Source of the DNA: Polaromonas sp.
Lineage (GTDB): Bacteria; Pseudomonadota; Gammaproteobacteria; Burkholderiales; Burkholderiaceae_C
Length of the DNA stretch: 40,710 bases
Reading direction: 5' to 3'
Assembly: GCA_025352405.1 (NCBI GenBank)
Contig: JANXTM010000279.1
Coordinates: 1 to 40,710, forward strand
Positions 27,900-36,439 of this stretch are shown piece by piece. The position numbers and the translations under genes were made by a program. The notes beneath the pieces were generated by a model. The model did not search any database. It saw only the letters and a list, made by a program, of their open reading frames with translations, and was not told the DNA's origin. The number at the start of each line of letters is the position of its first letter. Within the stretch, counting starts at the first letter, position 1.

Positions 27900-28718
27900 A
27901 TGAATATCCAGCTTCTTTCAGATCTGCACCTGGAGTCAAATCCGCACTTTGTGCCGGAAGCCGCACCAGGCGCCGATGTGTTGGTGCTGGCGGGCGATAT
28001 TGGCTCGTATCAAAACGATTCGGCACTTACCCGGTTGGGTATCGCTGACTTTGGACTTGGCCGATTTGCGAACTGGCCGCGCCCGGTGCTATTTGTTCCT
28101 GGTAACCATGAATACGACGGTTTGGAGTTTGATACGGCGCATGCACGCCTTCGAGACGCCTGTGAGCGCTTCGGACTAGTCTGGCTAGAACGCCAAACAG
28201 CCGCGCTTGGGGGCGTACGATTTGTGGGTTGCACGCTGTGGACTGACTTCGATGCGTTGACGTCACAGAAAGCCTTGACCAGCCCCGTGACATTGGGCGA
28301 GCAGCTCAAGGGGCGCGAAAAAGCCTTTCGGGCAGCCAACTTTTATTTAAAGAAACACCACTCGTTCCGGCACGGTGAACCCATGCTGGCAGAAGCTGTA
28401 CGTGCCGAAGGTCTCAAAAGTCAGGCCTGGCTACGCGATGCGTTGTCAACTCCGTTCAGTGGTAAAACCGTTGTGGTCACTCACTTTGCGCCAAGTTTGC
28501 GCAGCGCAGACCCGCGCTACGGCGTCACGCCTGGTACGGCCGGCTTTTGCAACGCACTTGATGAATTGCTACCGATGGCCCGGCTCTGGTTGCACGGCCA
28601 CCTGCACTGCCCGGTCGATTACACAAGTGCTGGCTGCCGCGTTGTGGCCAATCCATTAGGCTATGCGCGCAAGAACGAACAGCTTTTTTTCAAACCTCAA
28701 AGTTGCATTACGCTGTAA
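27900..28718 (+). CDS. Calcineurin-like metallophosphoesterase
   Basis: A 272-residue cytoplasmic phosphoesterase with the dinuclear-metal motifs in order: LLSDLHLE (about 5-12), LAGDIGS (about 30-36), VPGNHEY (about 66-72), VTHFAPS (about 193-199) and LHGHLHCP (about 234-241). No signal peptide. The family covers many substrates (cyclic nucleotides, phosphoproteins, polyphosphates), and the sequence does not decide between them. The start ATG 27900 lacks a strong ribosome site (TTTTAGCATTC). The stop is followed by a regulatory-looking region with a 22-bp palindrome. Confidence 0.87.
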   Translation: MNIQLLSDLHLESNPHFVPEAAPGADVLVLAGDIGSYQNDSALTRLGIADFGLGRFANWPRPVLFVPGNHEYDGLEFDTAHARLRDACERFGLVWLERQTAALGGVRFVGCTLWTDFDALTSQKALTSPVTLGEQLKGREKAFRAANFYLKKHHSFRHGEPMLAEAVRAEGLKSQAWLRDALSTPFSGKTVVVTHFAPSLRSADPRYGVTPGTAGFCNALDELLPMARLWLHGHLHCPVDYTSAGCRVVANPLGYARKNEQLFFKPQSCITL

Positions 28719-28752
28719 CAATTTTCATCGATTTGATTTCACTCGGTTATGA

Positions 28753-28774
28753 ATTGGTACTAATTAGTACCAAT
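28753..28774. promoter_or_regulatory. 22-bp perfect palindrome, candidate TetR operator
   Basis: ATTGGTACTAA followed directly by its reverse complement TTAGTACCAAT. A degenerate second site, CCAATTAAGTACTGG, lies at about 28789-28803. They sit about 95 bases before the fasciclin start. A TetR-family gene is the next gene but one, so this is a natural candidate operator. Confidence 0.65.
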
Positions 28775-28869
28775 AAAGTCCATACAGTCCAATTAAGTAC
28801 TGGTTTCGCCATATATTAAACAGACCAGTTCTCTGGTGTGCTTCCAAACTCCACTTACAAGGAAATATC

Positions 28870-29325
28870 ATGAAGAAATCTCTTATCGCTTTGGTTTTGA
28901 CTGCTGGCTTTGGCCTGACGGCGCAGGCAGCCGACATCGTCGACACGGCAATCAAAGCTGGCAACTTCAAAACCCTGGTCGCCGCAATACAAGCCGCAGG
29001 CCTGGTCGACACCCTCAAGGGCCCTGGCCCATTTACCGTCTTTGCGCCGACCGACGAGGCATTCGCCAAAATTCCGAAAGCAAAACTTGATGGTTTGCTC
29101 AAGGACAAAGCGGCGCTAACTAAGATTTTGACCTACCACGTCGTGCCCGGCAAGGTGATGGCCAAAGATGTCAAGGCTGGCATGGTCAAAACGGTACAGG
29201 GCAGCGACATCACACTGGCAACGTCAGGTGGCGTCACCGTCAACGGTGCAAAAGTGGTAGCAGCCGATGTGGCAGCTGACAACGGGGTGATCCACGCGAT
29301 TGACACGGTGATCATGCCCAAGTAA
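28870..29325 (+). CDS. Secreted fasciclin (FAS1) domain protein
   Basis: A 151-residue protein made of a signal peptide (1-20, ending AQAA) and one FAS1 domain. The H1 motif is [15 protein letters not shown] (about 56-70) and the YH motif is [12 protein letters not shown]. The H2 region is [16 protein letters not shown] at the very end. FAS1 domains mediate adhesion and sometimes polymer binding. ATG 28870 has AAGGA upstream at about six bases. It converges on the TetR gene (37 bases apart). The palindrome at 28753-28774 lies in its promoter region. Confidence 0.93.
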   Translation: MKKSLIALVLTAGFGLTAQAADIVDTAIKAGNFKTLVAAIQAAGLVDTLKGPGPFTVFAPTDEAFAKIPKAKLDGLLKDKAALTKILTYHVVPGKVMAKDVKAGMVKTVQGSDITLATSGGVTVNGAKVVAADVAADNGVIHAIDTVIMPK

Positions 29326-29362
29326 CCTGCAACGTGGTTAAAAGCGGGCCGCAACTGGATCG

Positions 29363-30046
29363 TCAGCTTGTCCTCAAACCGTCAAAGCATGTGGCCAGCA
29401 CCAGTTCAATGATGACTTCGTCACTGTGCTGGCCACCCGCCTTGAGAAATCCGGGCACCGGGTCACAGGCGCGCGCATAGAGCGTGTACAGCACCACCAG
29501 CGCCGGTACTTTCGGGCTAAGACTGCCGTCTATCTGTGCCGCTTCTATCCAGCCACCAATCTGGTCGCTAACCTGCATCAGGCCGTCAAGATAGGCCTTG
29601 TTGGCCATCAGGTTGGCGCGGAGGCTACTGTTCTGGCTGGGCAGTGAGGGCATTTCACCCGCAAGCTGCTCTTGCAGCATCCAGCGGGCGACGGCCATCA
29701 GGCGCTCAAGCGGCGTACTGCTGACGGACAAACTGGCCAAAAATGCCTGCGCTTGCCTCAGGACACGCACCATGGCTGCGGCGGCAAGATCTTCCTTGCT
29801 GGAGAAATGTTTGTACAAGCTGGCTTTGGCAATGCCGACCTCGGCGGCCACCTCGTCTACCGTCATGAGGTCAAAGCCCTTTTCGGCCAGCAGGCGATTA
29901 ACGGCTTGAACAATTGCGTCTTCCCTAGCCTGCAGCATCTGGGCTTTGAACGATATTTTGGTTGCGCGGGCCGGTTTACCCGCCCCCGAGGGTGCCTGGG
30001 CAGGTTGGGTGGGTACAGCAGAAGAGATAGCGATTCGGGTTGGCAT
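29363..30046 (-). CDS. TetR-family transcriptional regulator
   Basis: A 227-residue repressor-type protein. After a basic Pro/Ala-rich leader, the DNA-binding domain starts at about residue 36 (AREDAIVQAVNRLLAEKGFD). Its HTH is MTVDEVAAEVGIAKASLYKH (about 60-79), followed by FSSKEDL. The C-terminal ligand-binding part (about 95-225) is helical and has no recognisable ligand signature. I use ATG 30046; a TTG at 30085 is unlikely. It is a plausible binder of the palindrome at 28753-28774. Confidence 0.88.
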   Translation of the reverse strand: MPTRIAISSAVPTQPAQAPSGAGKPARATKISFKAQMLQAREDAIVQAVNRLLAEKGFDLMTVDEVAAEVGIAKASLYKHFSSKEDLAAAAMVRVLRQAQAFLASLSVSSTPLERLMAVARWMLQEQLAGEMPSLPSQNSSLRANLMANKAYLDGLMQVSDQIGGWIEAAQIDGSLSPKVPALVVLYTLYARACDPVPGFLKAGGQHSDEVIIELVLATCFDGLRTS

Positions 30047-30263
30047 GTTGTCGATTTTAGTGACCACTTGGTGCACTGCAGTCAAAAAAAATCTGATGCA
30101 TCTATGTTTTGAACTTCTCGTTCACAAAGCGACTCGGTTGTAAACAACAATTTGTTCCAAATATTGATTTGCAAAGTGTTTCAGCTTGCATGTATCTTGC
30201 ACGCTGGAGTACCGCAAGTTTGACCATTTTTTGTGCAGCAGACTTAACGGGCAGGAGAACACT

Positions 30264-30815
30264 ATGAAAAGCACATCTTCTTACACCTTCGCGTGGCTGG
30301 CAGCGGCCGCGCTAGCATTAGCTTTGGCTTTTGTCGCGCCCAATGAGTCAAGCGTGATGGGACAGCTACCGGCTTTCATGACCAAAACGCTGATGTACAA
30401 GCCCGTGACGCTGCCGGAAGGCCTGCCGTCTGACCGGACGCTCGCGCTCATCACCTTTAAGAAAGGTCAGCGGGCCCAGGCAGAAAGCTGGATTCAAGGC
30501 CTCAATTTAAGGAACGATCCCACCATTTCATGGATGCGCATGCCAGTACTGAACGACCCCGGTACGCCTACAGGCCGCAGCGAGATCGAAAACCGCTTGC
30601 TACAGCACTACACGGATGACACCGAACGGGCCAACCTGGTGCCCATATTCACTGACAGCGCCAACTTTGTGCGCGCAATCGGGCTTAACAGCACAGACCA
30701 GTTTTATGCAGTGGTTGTCAACCGCCGTGGCGATGTACTGGCCCGGGTAGAAGGCGTGTTCAGCGAGGACAAAGCCCAAGCCCTGCGTGAAACACTCAAA
30801 GCGCAGAATTTTTAA
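30264..30815 (+). CDS. Exported thioredoxin-fold-like protein of unknown function
   Basis: A 183-residue protein with an N-terminal signal or anchor (about 9-28, FAWLAAAALALALAFVAP). The rest looks like a thioredoxin-like fold without a CXXC pair: LALITFKKGQRAQAESWIQ near the front and YAVVVNRRGDVLARVEGVF near the end, the usual strand-turn-strand of peroxiredoxin/ATP10-like proteins. The start ATG 30264 has AGGAG six bases upstream. It is divergent from the TetR gene. The 239 bases downstream (30816-31054) hold no convincing gene. The fold is inferred; no activity can be assigned. Confidence 0.6.
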   Translation: MKSTSSYTFAWLAAAALALALAFVAPNESSVMGQLPAFMTKTLMYKPVTLPEGLPSDRTLALITFKKGQRAQAESWIQGLNLRNDPTISWMRMPVLNDPGTPTGRSEIENRLLQHYTDDTERANLVPIFTDSANFVRAIGLNSTDQFYAVVVNRRGDVLARVEGVFSEDKAQALRETLKAQNF

Positions 30816-31054
30816 GCCTAAAGCGTCACCACTGTTGGACGTTCCGAACTGTTTTGCCCGCAAACACGCGGCCACAAGCGCCTTGCCAAACCCAACTTCC
30901 CCGCTGGATCGCATGATGTTGGCTAATGTAGTTCGTCGACGTGACGTGGTCGGCAAGCCGCTAGTTGCGGCGTACTGGACGATGCTATTCGGCCAGAGCA
31001 GCAGCTCCCAGGTTCATGCGGCAAAGCGCAACTGGTGGCGGCCGCCGGGTTCTG

Positions 31055-34000
31055 TCAGCTAGCGGGTCGGGTCGCGTCGAGCGTGAAATAAAACGTGGCG
31101 CCCAGACCAGGGGCAGACTGCCCCCAGACCCGGCCCCCATGGCGTAAAACGATGCGATGCACCGTTGTCAGACCGATGCCAGTGCCCGCAAATTCTGACG
31201 GTGAATGCAGACGCTCAAACGCTCCGAAAAGTTTGTTGGCATAAGCCATGTCAAAACCGGCACCGTTGTCCCGCACAAAATAAACCTCCTCTGACGTGCC
31301 TGTTTCGCGGCCGAACGTAATGTCGGTGCGCGTTTGCCGGGCGCTGAATTTCCAGGCGTTGCCCAGCAGATTGTCCAGCATCTGCCTGAGAAGCCGCGGG
31401 TCTCCTTGCGCCTTCAAGCCCGGCTCCACGTGCAGCAGCGTTGCACGGTCAGGCTCGCGCTCCTGATAACCGCGCAGCAGTGCTTCGGCCTGCGCGCTGA
31501 GGTCTACCGGTTCCCAGTGCAAACTTTTGCGCGAGACCTGCGCCAGCGACAACATGACGTCGATCAGTTTGCCCATCTGCACCACCCCCGCCCGAATGCG
31601 CGCCAGGTAGTGCTTGATGCGTTCTGGCGACGGTGCATCACTGGACGTCATCAGAGCCTTTTCAAGCAGGTGTCCAAAGCCGTCCACCGCGCTAAGTGGC
31701 GTACGCAGATCATGGGACAAAGAATAGGAAAACGCTTCGAGTTGTTTGTTGGCAAACTGGAGTTGTGCCGTGCGCTGGTTAACGCGCTCTTCAAGGCTCG
31801 CGTTCAGGTTCAAAATTTCTTCGCGGGCCCGCCTGCGCTCGCGAATGTCGGTGTCGATACCCAGCACACCATTGACCTCACCATGCTCATCTCGTACCAC
31901 CGTCCAGTGGGTCTCGACATACACCGTCGAGCCATCGCGGGCCACCTGTTCCAGTTCACTGGTCCAGTCGCCACCGCGGGCCAGAGTCTGGTTCATGGCG
32001 GTTGCCAGTACCTGCGGGCTGCGGTACATCAGATCATCCATGGTCTGGCCCAGCACTTCGGCTGAGGTCCAGCCGTACAGATGCTCTGCGCCCTTATTCC
32101 AGTAACGTATCGTACGGTCAAGGTTGCGGACCATGATGGCGTCTGGCGCCCGGTCAAGCAGCGACGCCTGCTCACGTACCTTGGTAGCCGCCTCGCGTGC
32201 TGCCTCCAAGCTGCGCAGGCGTTCCAGACGGGCACGCAGACTGCCAATGCCGAACGCCAGATTGTCCGCAAGCTCCTGCAAAAGTTTGACTTCTTCAGAC
32301 GGGAAATTTTGCACGTCGCTGGCGTACAGGACCAGCACACCGAACGTTCGCTGTTCATCACGCAAAGGCAAAGAGACTGCACTGCGGTAACCCTTCTCAA
32401 GGGCCAGCTCATACCAGTTAAAACTATCGGCAGCCCGAGCAATGTCCCCGCTATATTGCGGTTTCCCGCTTCTGATCACCTGTCCGGTCAAGCCTTGACC
32501 AATGGGATGGTCGGTCGACCAACTGAGCTTGATAGACGCGAGGAAACCCGCCTCATGACCGGCATGCGCCACCGGCCGGATGCTGCGTGTCAAGTCATCC
32601 TGCGCATAGCCAACCCAGGCCATGCGGTAATTGCCGGCATCCACGGCAATACGGCAGACCTCAGCCAGCAAGGCCGCTTCATCATCCAGGCGGGTAAGGG
32701 CCACACTGGACAGGCTAAGCATTTGCATTGCTCGGTTGGTGCTGGCCAGAGCCAGCTCGGTCAGCTTGCGGTCTGTGATGTCTTGGGCCGTACCGACGAT
32801 GCGTTCGAGCTGGCCGGCCGCATCAAACACCGGGTAAGAAATGTCATGTATCCAGCGTATGTCGCCCTGCGCATTGAAGATGCGGTATTGCTCATCTGAT
32901 TTTTTGTTTTTGTTCCGCTGCTTGCGGGTCTTTAATTGCAGCGGACCGTCTTCCGGCAGCACCGCATCCAGGTAAGACTCCGGGATGGCATAAAGGCTTT
33001 CGCAACTACGGCCCCAAATTTTCTCGTAGCCAGGACTGACATAAAGGATCTGACCGGTGCGCGCATCGCGGTTGTAAAACACATCCGTGATGTTTTCAGC
33101 AAGCTCACGAAAGCGCGCCTCACTGCTAACCAGCGCCGCCTTGGAACGGTCCCGCTCCAGAGCGATTCCGGCTAGCCGGGCCGCCGTGTCAAGTATTTCA
33201 AGGTCCCGGGGCTGCGGGGCGCAGTGTTTGTGATGATAAATCGCAAAAGTAGCCAAGACGTCGTTATCAATCGACAGTACGGGCACAGACCAACAGGCCT
33301 GCAGGTCATGGGTCTGCATCAGCGCAAGGAAATCCTGCGTCAGGGCATCTGTTGCAACGTTTTCAACGAACACCGAGCGCTTTAAAAACGCCGCTGTACC
33401 ACATGCCCCTACACCATCGCCCACCGCAATCCCGTCAATTTGATCCAGAAAACTTTGGGGCAAACTGACCGACGCACCGAGATAAAGGCGGTGATCCCGT
33501 ACCAGCAACACTGAGCACATGCCACCCGACACACGATGCTCGATGAGTCTGACGATGGCTTCAAGACACGGTAAAAGCGCTGCACCGCCGGCGATCAGCG
33601 CCAGCACCGTTTGCTGGCCGTGAACAAAGCGCTCGGTGGCATTGAGCTCGGTGATGTCACTGAGTACGGCCACGCCGCCGGTCAGGTGATTTTTGGCGTC
33701 GCGTAGTGGCCGGGCATTGATTCGGAGCGCGCGCTCCTCTGAACCAGGATTGCGCAGCAGCGCATCCCAATTGTCAACATTGAAGCCGAGCAAAGTTTGC
33801 GCCATGGGCCTCTCAGCCATACGGTAAATTCTTGCGCCGTCTAGCGTCATCACGAGCTGCTGAGAGTGCATGTTTTCCAGGGACGCCCCAAGCTCAATAC
33901 CTGGAAACATCTTGCTGAACGGCGTGTTGAAAAACAGGCAGCGCCCGTGCTGATCAGCCGCTACAACGCCTTCACTCATGCTGTTAATAATCAAATCCCG

Positions 34001-35143
34001 CGTGGCACGCTCCTGATGCAGCGCGTTCAATGCAGATTCAATCTCCTGATTGCGCGCATGCAGCGAATCTGCCATGCGATTGAACGCGGCGCCGATTTCA
34101 GCGAATTCGCCCCGCTTCAAGATCCCAAGATCCACCCGCGCTGCCAGATTGCCGAGCGTTATCTCGCCAGCTTGCTTCAACACGGCTTTGGCCGGTTGAA
34201 CAATCAAGCTGCCGCCTAGCCACCAGGCAGTGCCAACACCCACCAGCGTCAGTAGTAGCAAAGCGAGCAAATCAAAAAGCAGCTCCTGTGTCGGACCCGC
34301 CGTGATGGCAGCCAACGGCACGCTGACAGTCACAAACATACCGCCGTTGGTACCCTCTACCGGCGCAAAAGCGTAAAAGCGCACTATCCCGGCGTTGTCA
34401 GTCGCGTCGCGGGTACCCGGCTGCCGGGTTTGCACAGCCTCCCGCACGATGGCATCGCGCTCCCGGGCACCCCGCACGCCTGCATTGGCCGGATACGCGG
34501 CCAAAACCACACCGCGCTGGTCAAGGACGCGCAATTGTGCGCCTGCCATGAGGCGCGTTTCAGCCAGCACCCGGTCTATTGCCCGAACATCTACTGAGGC
34601 AAACGCCACACCATTAAAAACACCTCCAACGCCATAAACCGGTGTCGCAAAAGCAATAGATGGTAGGCCCGTTACCACGCCCACGGCGTAGTCGCCCACC
34701 GAAAACTTTTTAGTCGCAAGCGCACGCCTGAAATAAGCCCGATCCCCAAATTGAAACGGGCCGTTGACACCCGTCTCCATCGCCAAGCAGCTGACAACGC
34801 CGTCCAGGCCAATCAGGCCGAGATTCGCGTAATTTGAATCCTGTGATTTGAGGTTTTTAAGGTAAGGCTGACAGAGGTTAAGGCTCGTGTCCTTGATGGA
34901 CGGCCCGCTGGCAATGTCACTTAACAGCTGTTTGACCCGTTCAACCAGTTGCTGCTGGCGGGCCGCAGCGATCAGCGCTTCGGACTGCAGGCTGGCACGC
35001 GCTGACTCGAGCGCAATTGCCTGGCTTTGCGCTGCCGTATAGGCAAAAAGACCAAATACTGGTAGCAGCGCAATCAAAACGAGCAAAACCAGACGAAAGC
35101 GCAGTCCCGCCGCCCAATTAAACGTAAGGCTTGCTGGAAACAT
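31055..35143 (-). CDS. Multi-sensor histidine kinase (Cache-HAMP-PAS-GAF-PAS-GAF-PAS)
   Basis: A 1,362-residue membrane sensor. A first helix (about 15-36, FRLVLLVLIALLPVFGLFAY) leads to a periplasmic Cache-like domain (about 40-280; FGDRAYFRRALATKKFSVG, SIAFATPVYG). A second helix (about 288-312) leads to HAMP (about 313-365). PAS (about 380-500), GAF (about 510-665), PAS (about 675-795; FYNRDARTGQILYVSPGYEK), GAF (about 800-970) and PAS (about 990-1105; DAIMVRNLDRTIRYWNKGAE) follow. The kinase core has the H box SYSLSHDLRTPLS (His about 1145), N box LLGNAWKFSA, DNGAGFD and GTGIGLTTVHRI. There is no receiver domain and no response-regulator gene beside it, so it is an orphan kinase. Confidence 0.92.
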   Translation of the reverse strand: MFPASLTFNWAAGLRFRLVLLVLIALLPVFGLFAYTAAQSQAIALESARASLQSEALIAAARQQQLVERVKQLLSDIASGPSIKDTSLNLCQPYLKNLKSQDSNYANLGLIGLDGVVSCLAMETGVNGPFQFGDRAYFRRALATKKFSVGDYAVGVVTGLPSIAFATPVYGVGGVFNGVAFASVDVRAIDRVLAETRLMAGAQLRVLDQRGVVLAAYPANAGVRGARERDAIVREAVQTRQPGTRDATDNAGIVRFYAFAPVEGTNGGMFVTVSVPLAAITAGPTQELLFDLLALLLLTLVGVGTAWWLGGSLIVQPAKAVLKQAGEITLGNLAARVDLGILKRGEFAEIGAAFNRMADSLHARNQEIESALNALHQERATRDLIINSMSEGVVAADQHGRCLFFNTPFSKMFPGIELGASLENMHSQQLVMTLDGARIYRMAERPMAQTLLGFNVDNWDALLRNPGSEERALRINARPLRDAKNHLTGGVAVLSDITELNATERFVHGQQTVLALIAGGAALLPCLEAIVRLIEHRVSGGMCSVLLVRDHRLYLGASVSLPQSFLDQIDGIAVGDGVGACGTAAFLKRSVFVENVATDALTQDFLALMQTHDLQACWSVPVLSIDNDVLATFAIYHHKHCAPQPRDLEILDTAARLAGIALERDRSKAALVSSEARFRELAENITDVFYNRDARTGQILYVSPGYEKIWGRSCESLYAIPESYLDAVLPEDGPLQLKTRKQRNKNKKSDEQYRIFNAQGDIRWIHDISYPVFDAAGQLERIVGTAQDITDRKLTELALASTNRAMQMLSLSSVALTRLDDEAALLAEVCRIAVDAGNYRMAWVGYAQDDLTRSIRPVAHAGHEAGFLASIKLSWSTDHPIGQGLTGQVIRSGKPQYSGDIARAADSFNWYELALEKGYRSAVSLPLRDEQRTFGVLVLYASDVQNFPSEEVKLLQELADNLAFGIGSLRARLERLRSLEAAREAATKVREQASLLDRAPDAIMVRNLDRTIRYWNKGAEHLYGWTSAEVLGQTMDDLMYRSPQVLATAMNQTLARGGDWTSELEQVARDGSTVYVETHWTVVRDEHGEVNGVLGIDTDIRERRRAREEILNLNASLEERVNQRTAQLQFANKQLEAFSYSLSHDLRTPLSAVDGFGHLLEKALMTSSDAPSPERIKHYLARIRAGVVQMGKLIDVMLSLAQVSRKSLHWEPVDLSAQAEALLRGYQEREPDRATLLHVEPGLKAQGDPRLLRQMLDNLLGNAWKFSARQTRTDITFGRETGTSEEVYFVRDNGAGFDMAYANKLFGAFERLHSPSEFAGTGIGLTTVHRIVLRHGGRVWGQSAPGLGATFYFTLDATRPAS

Positions 35144-35282
35144 TTTTAGGGGTTCACCGGGATGTGTATGAGATGCACGTCAATTCGAGGACTATGCGGA
35201 AACTGATTGCGCTTGTAAATCTGACCCCTCAAGCAAGTCGTTTGAAAGCCGCGTAGACCATGACTACGTCACACATTGTTAC

Positions 35283-36278
35283 CTATTGTTTGCGCCGCAC
35301 GAACGAATCGCATTTGGCGTCTTCAAAGCCGGGGCCTGCCACCAGCACCGCTGCTGCGGTCTGCCGGAGTGCAGCCGACAACGCGTCCAGCACCTCTGAC
35401 TCCAGGTTCCAGCAGTGCCAGTAGAGCTGGATCGGCAGCGTGTAGGCAGGCGCGACATTGACCAGCAGGCCCTGCGCAATCAAGGCATCGGCCAGCAGGC
35501 GCGGCACTACACTGACGCCCCAGCCCGCCAGCACGGCCCTCACCATGTCTTGGGATGAGGGTACAAAAAGCTGGTTCAGCGTGACGCGTTTGAGGCCAAA
35601 GGCCTTGCTGACAAACTCGTTAGGCAATTCGTCCTTGCGGTTGAAGGCTACGAAAGGCACATCGCGAAAGTTATGTTGCGTCAGGGCAGGGGCTGTTGGC
35701 CGACCGGCGGTACCGCACTGCAAGGCCAGACGGTTTTGCGCAAAGTGCGGTGTGGCCACCGCGATGTACTGCATGGCACCAAGCGGCTCTACCTTGCAGC
35801 CGCGGAGCGCCTGCTTGAGTGTCGTCACGCAGCCCAGCACATGCCCCTCACGCAGCCATTCATGGGTAAAGTTCTGGTCATCATGAATAATTTCCATGGG
35901 CAGCCCCTGCCGTGCCAGCTCGCTCAGCGCGGGCAAAGCCCAGGTGGCAATGCTGTCGGCGTTGATGGCAATCGAGATGCGCTCTTCCTCACGCGCGCCG
36001 CCCAGCGAGCTCGGGGCCAGCTCCTTCAGATCACGCTCCAGATCAGCGCGCAACAGGCGCATCATTTTGGTGTGTTTGAGCAGCAGCTGGCCCGCTGACG
36101 TTGGTTTGAGTGGGCGGCTGCGCACGATCAGCACCGTGCCTACCTGCGACTCTAGCGCACGCAGGCGCTGTGACACCGCCGACTGGGTGATCGACAGGCG
36201 CTGCGCTGCGCGCTCAAAACCACCTTCCTCTACGATGGCGGCCAGGCATTCAAGGGCGTCGGGGTCAAAAGTACTCAT
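35283..36278 (-). CDS. argP: ArgP-like LysR regulator
   Basis: A 331-residue LysR-type protein close to ArgP/LysG. The HTH (about 5-62) has LAAIVEEGGFERAAQRLSIT and QSAVSQRLRALESQVGTVLI. The effector domain has the ArgP-like opening ERISIAINADSIATWALPAL and GCVTTLKQALRGCKVEPLG. ArgP of E. coli binds arginine or lysine and controls argO and lysine-responsive genes. Here it is divergent from dadA, with no LysE-type exporter in view. The start is ATG 36278; a TTG at 36299 has no support. About 160 bases separate the two starts. Confidence 0.88.
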   Translation of the reverse strand: MSTFDPDALECLAAIVEEGGFERAAQRLSITQSAVSQRLRALESQVGTVLIVRSRPLKPTSAGQLLLKHTKMMRLLRADLERDLKELAPSSLGGAREEERISIAINADSIATWALPALSELARQGLPMEIIHDDQNFTHEWLREGHVLGCVTTLKQALRGCKVEPLGAMQYIAVATPHFAQNRLALQCGTAGRPTAPALTQHNFRDVPFVAFNRKDELPNEFVSKAFGLKRVTLNQLFVPSSQDMVRAVLAGWGVSVVPRLLADALIAQGLLVNVAPAYTLPIQLYWHCWNLESEVLDALSAALRQTAAAVLVAGPGFEDAKCDSFVRRKQ

Positions 36279-36439
36279 TTTTGTGCAGCCTCGGGTCAAA
36301 TATGCGTATTAGCTGAACTGATGTTTTGGCTAAGAGTTTAATTTTTCTTTTAATTGAAAGCAACTTGCCGCACACTTTCCTGAAAATAGCCAAGGCCGAC
36401 AGGCTTGCTACATATCAGCCACGAATAGAAGGTGAATTA

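Noticed and set aside
30816..31054. Possible gene remnant after the thioredoxin-like gene
   Set aside because: A 91-codon frame exists, but it mostly overlaps noncoding sequence and resembles no family.
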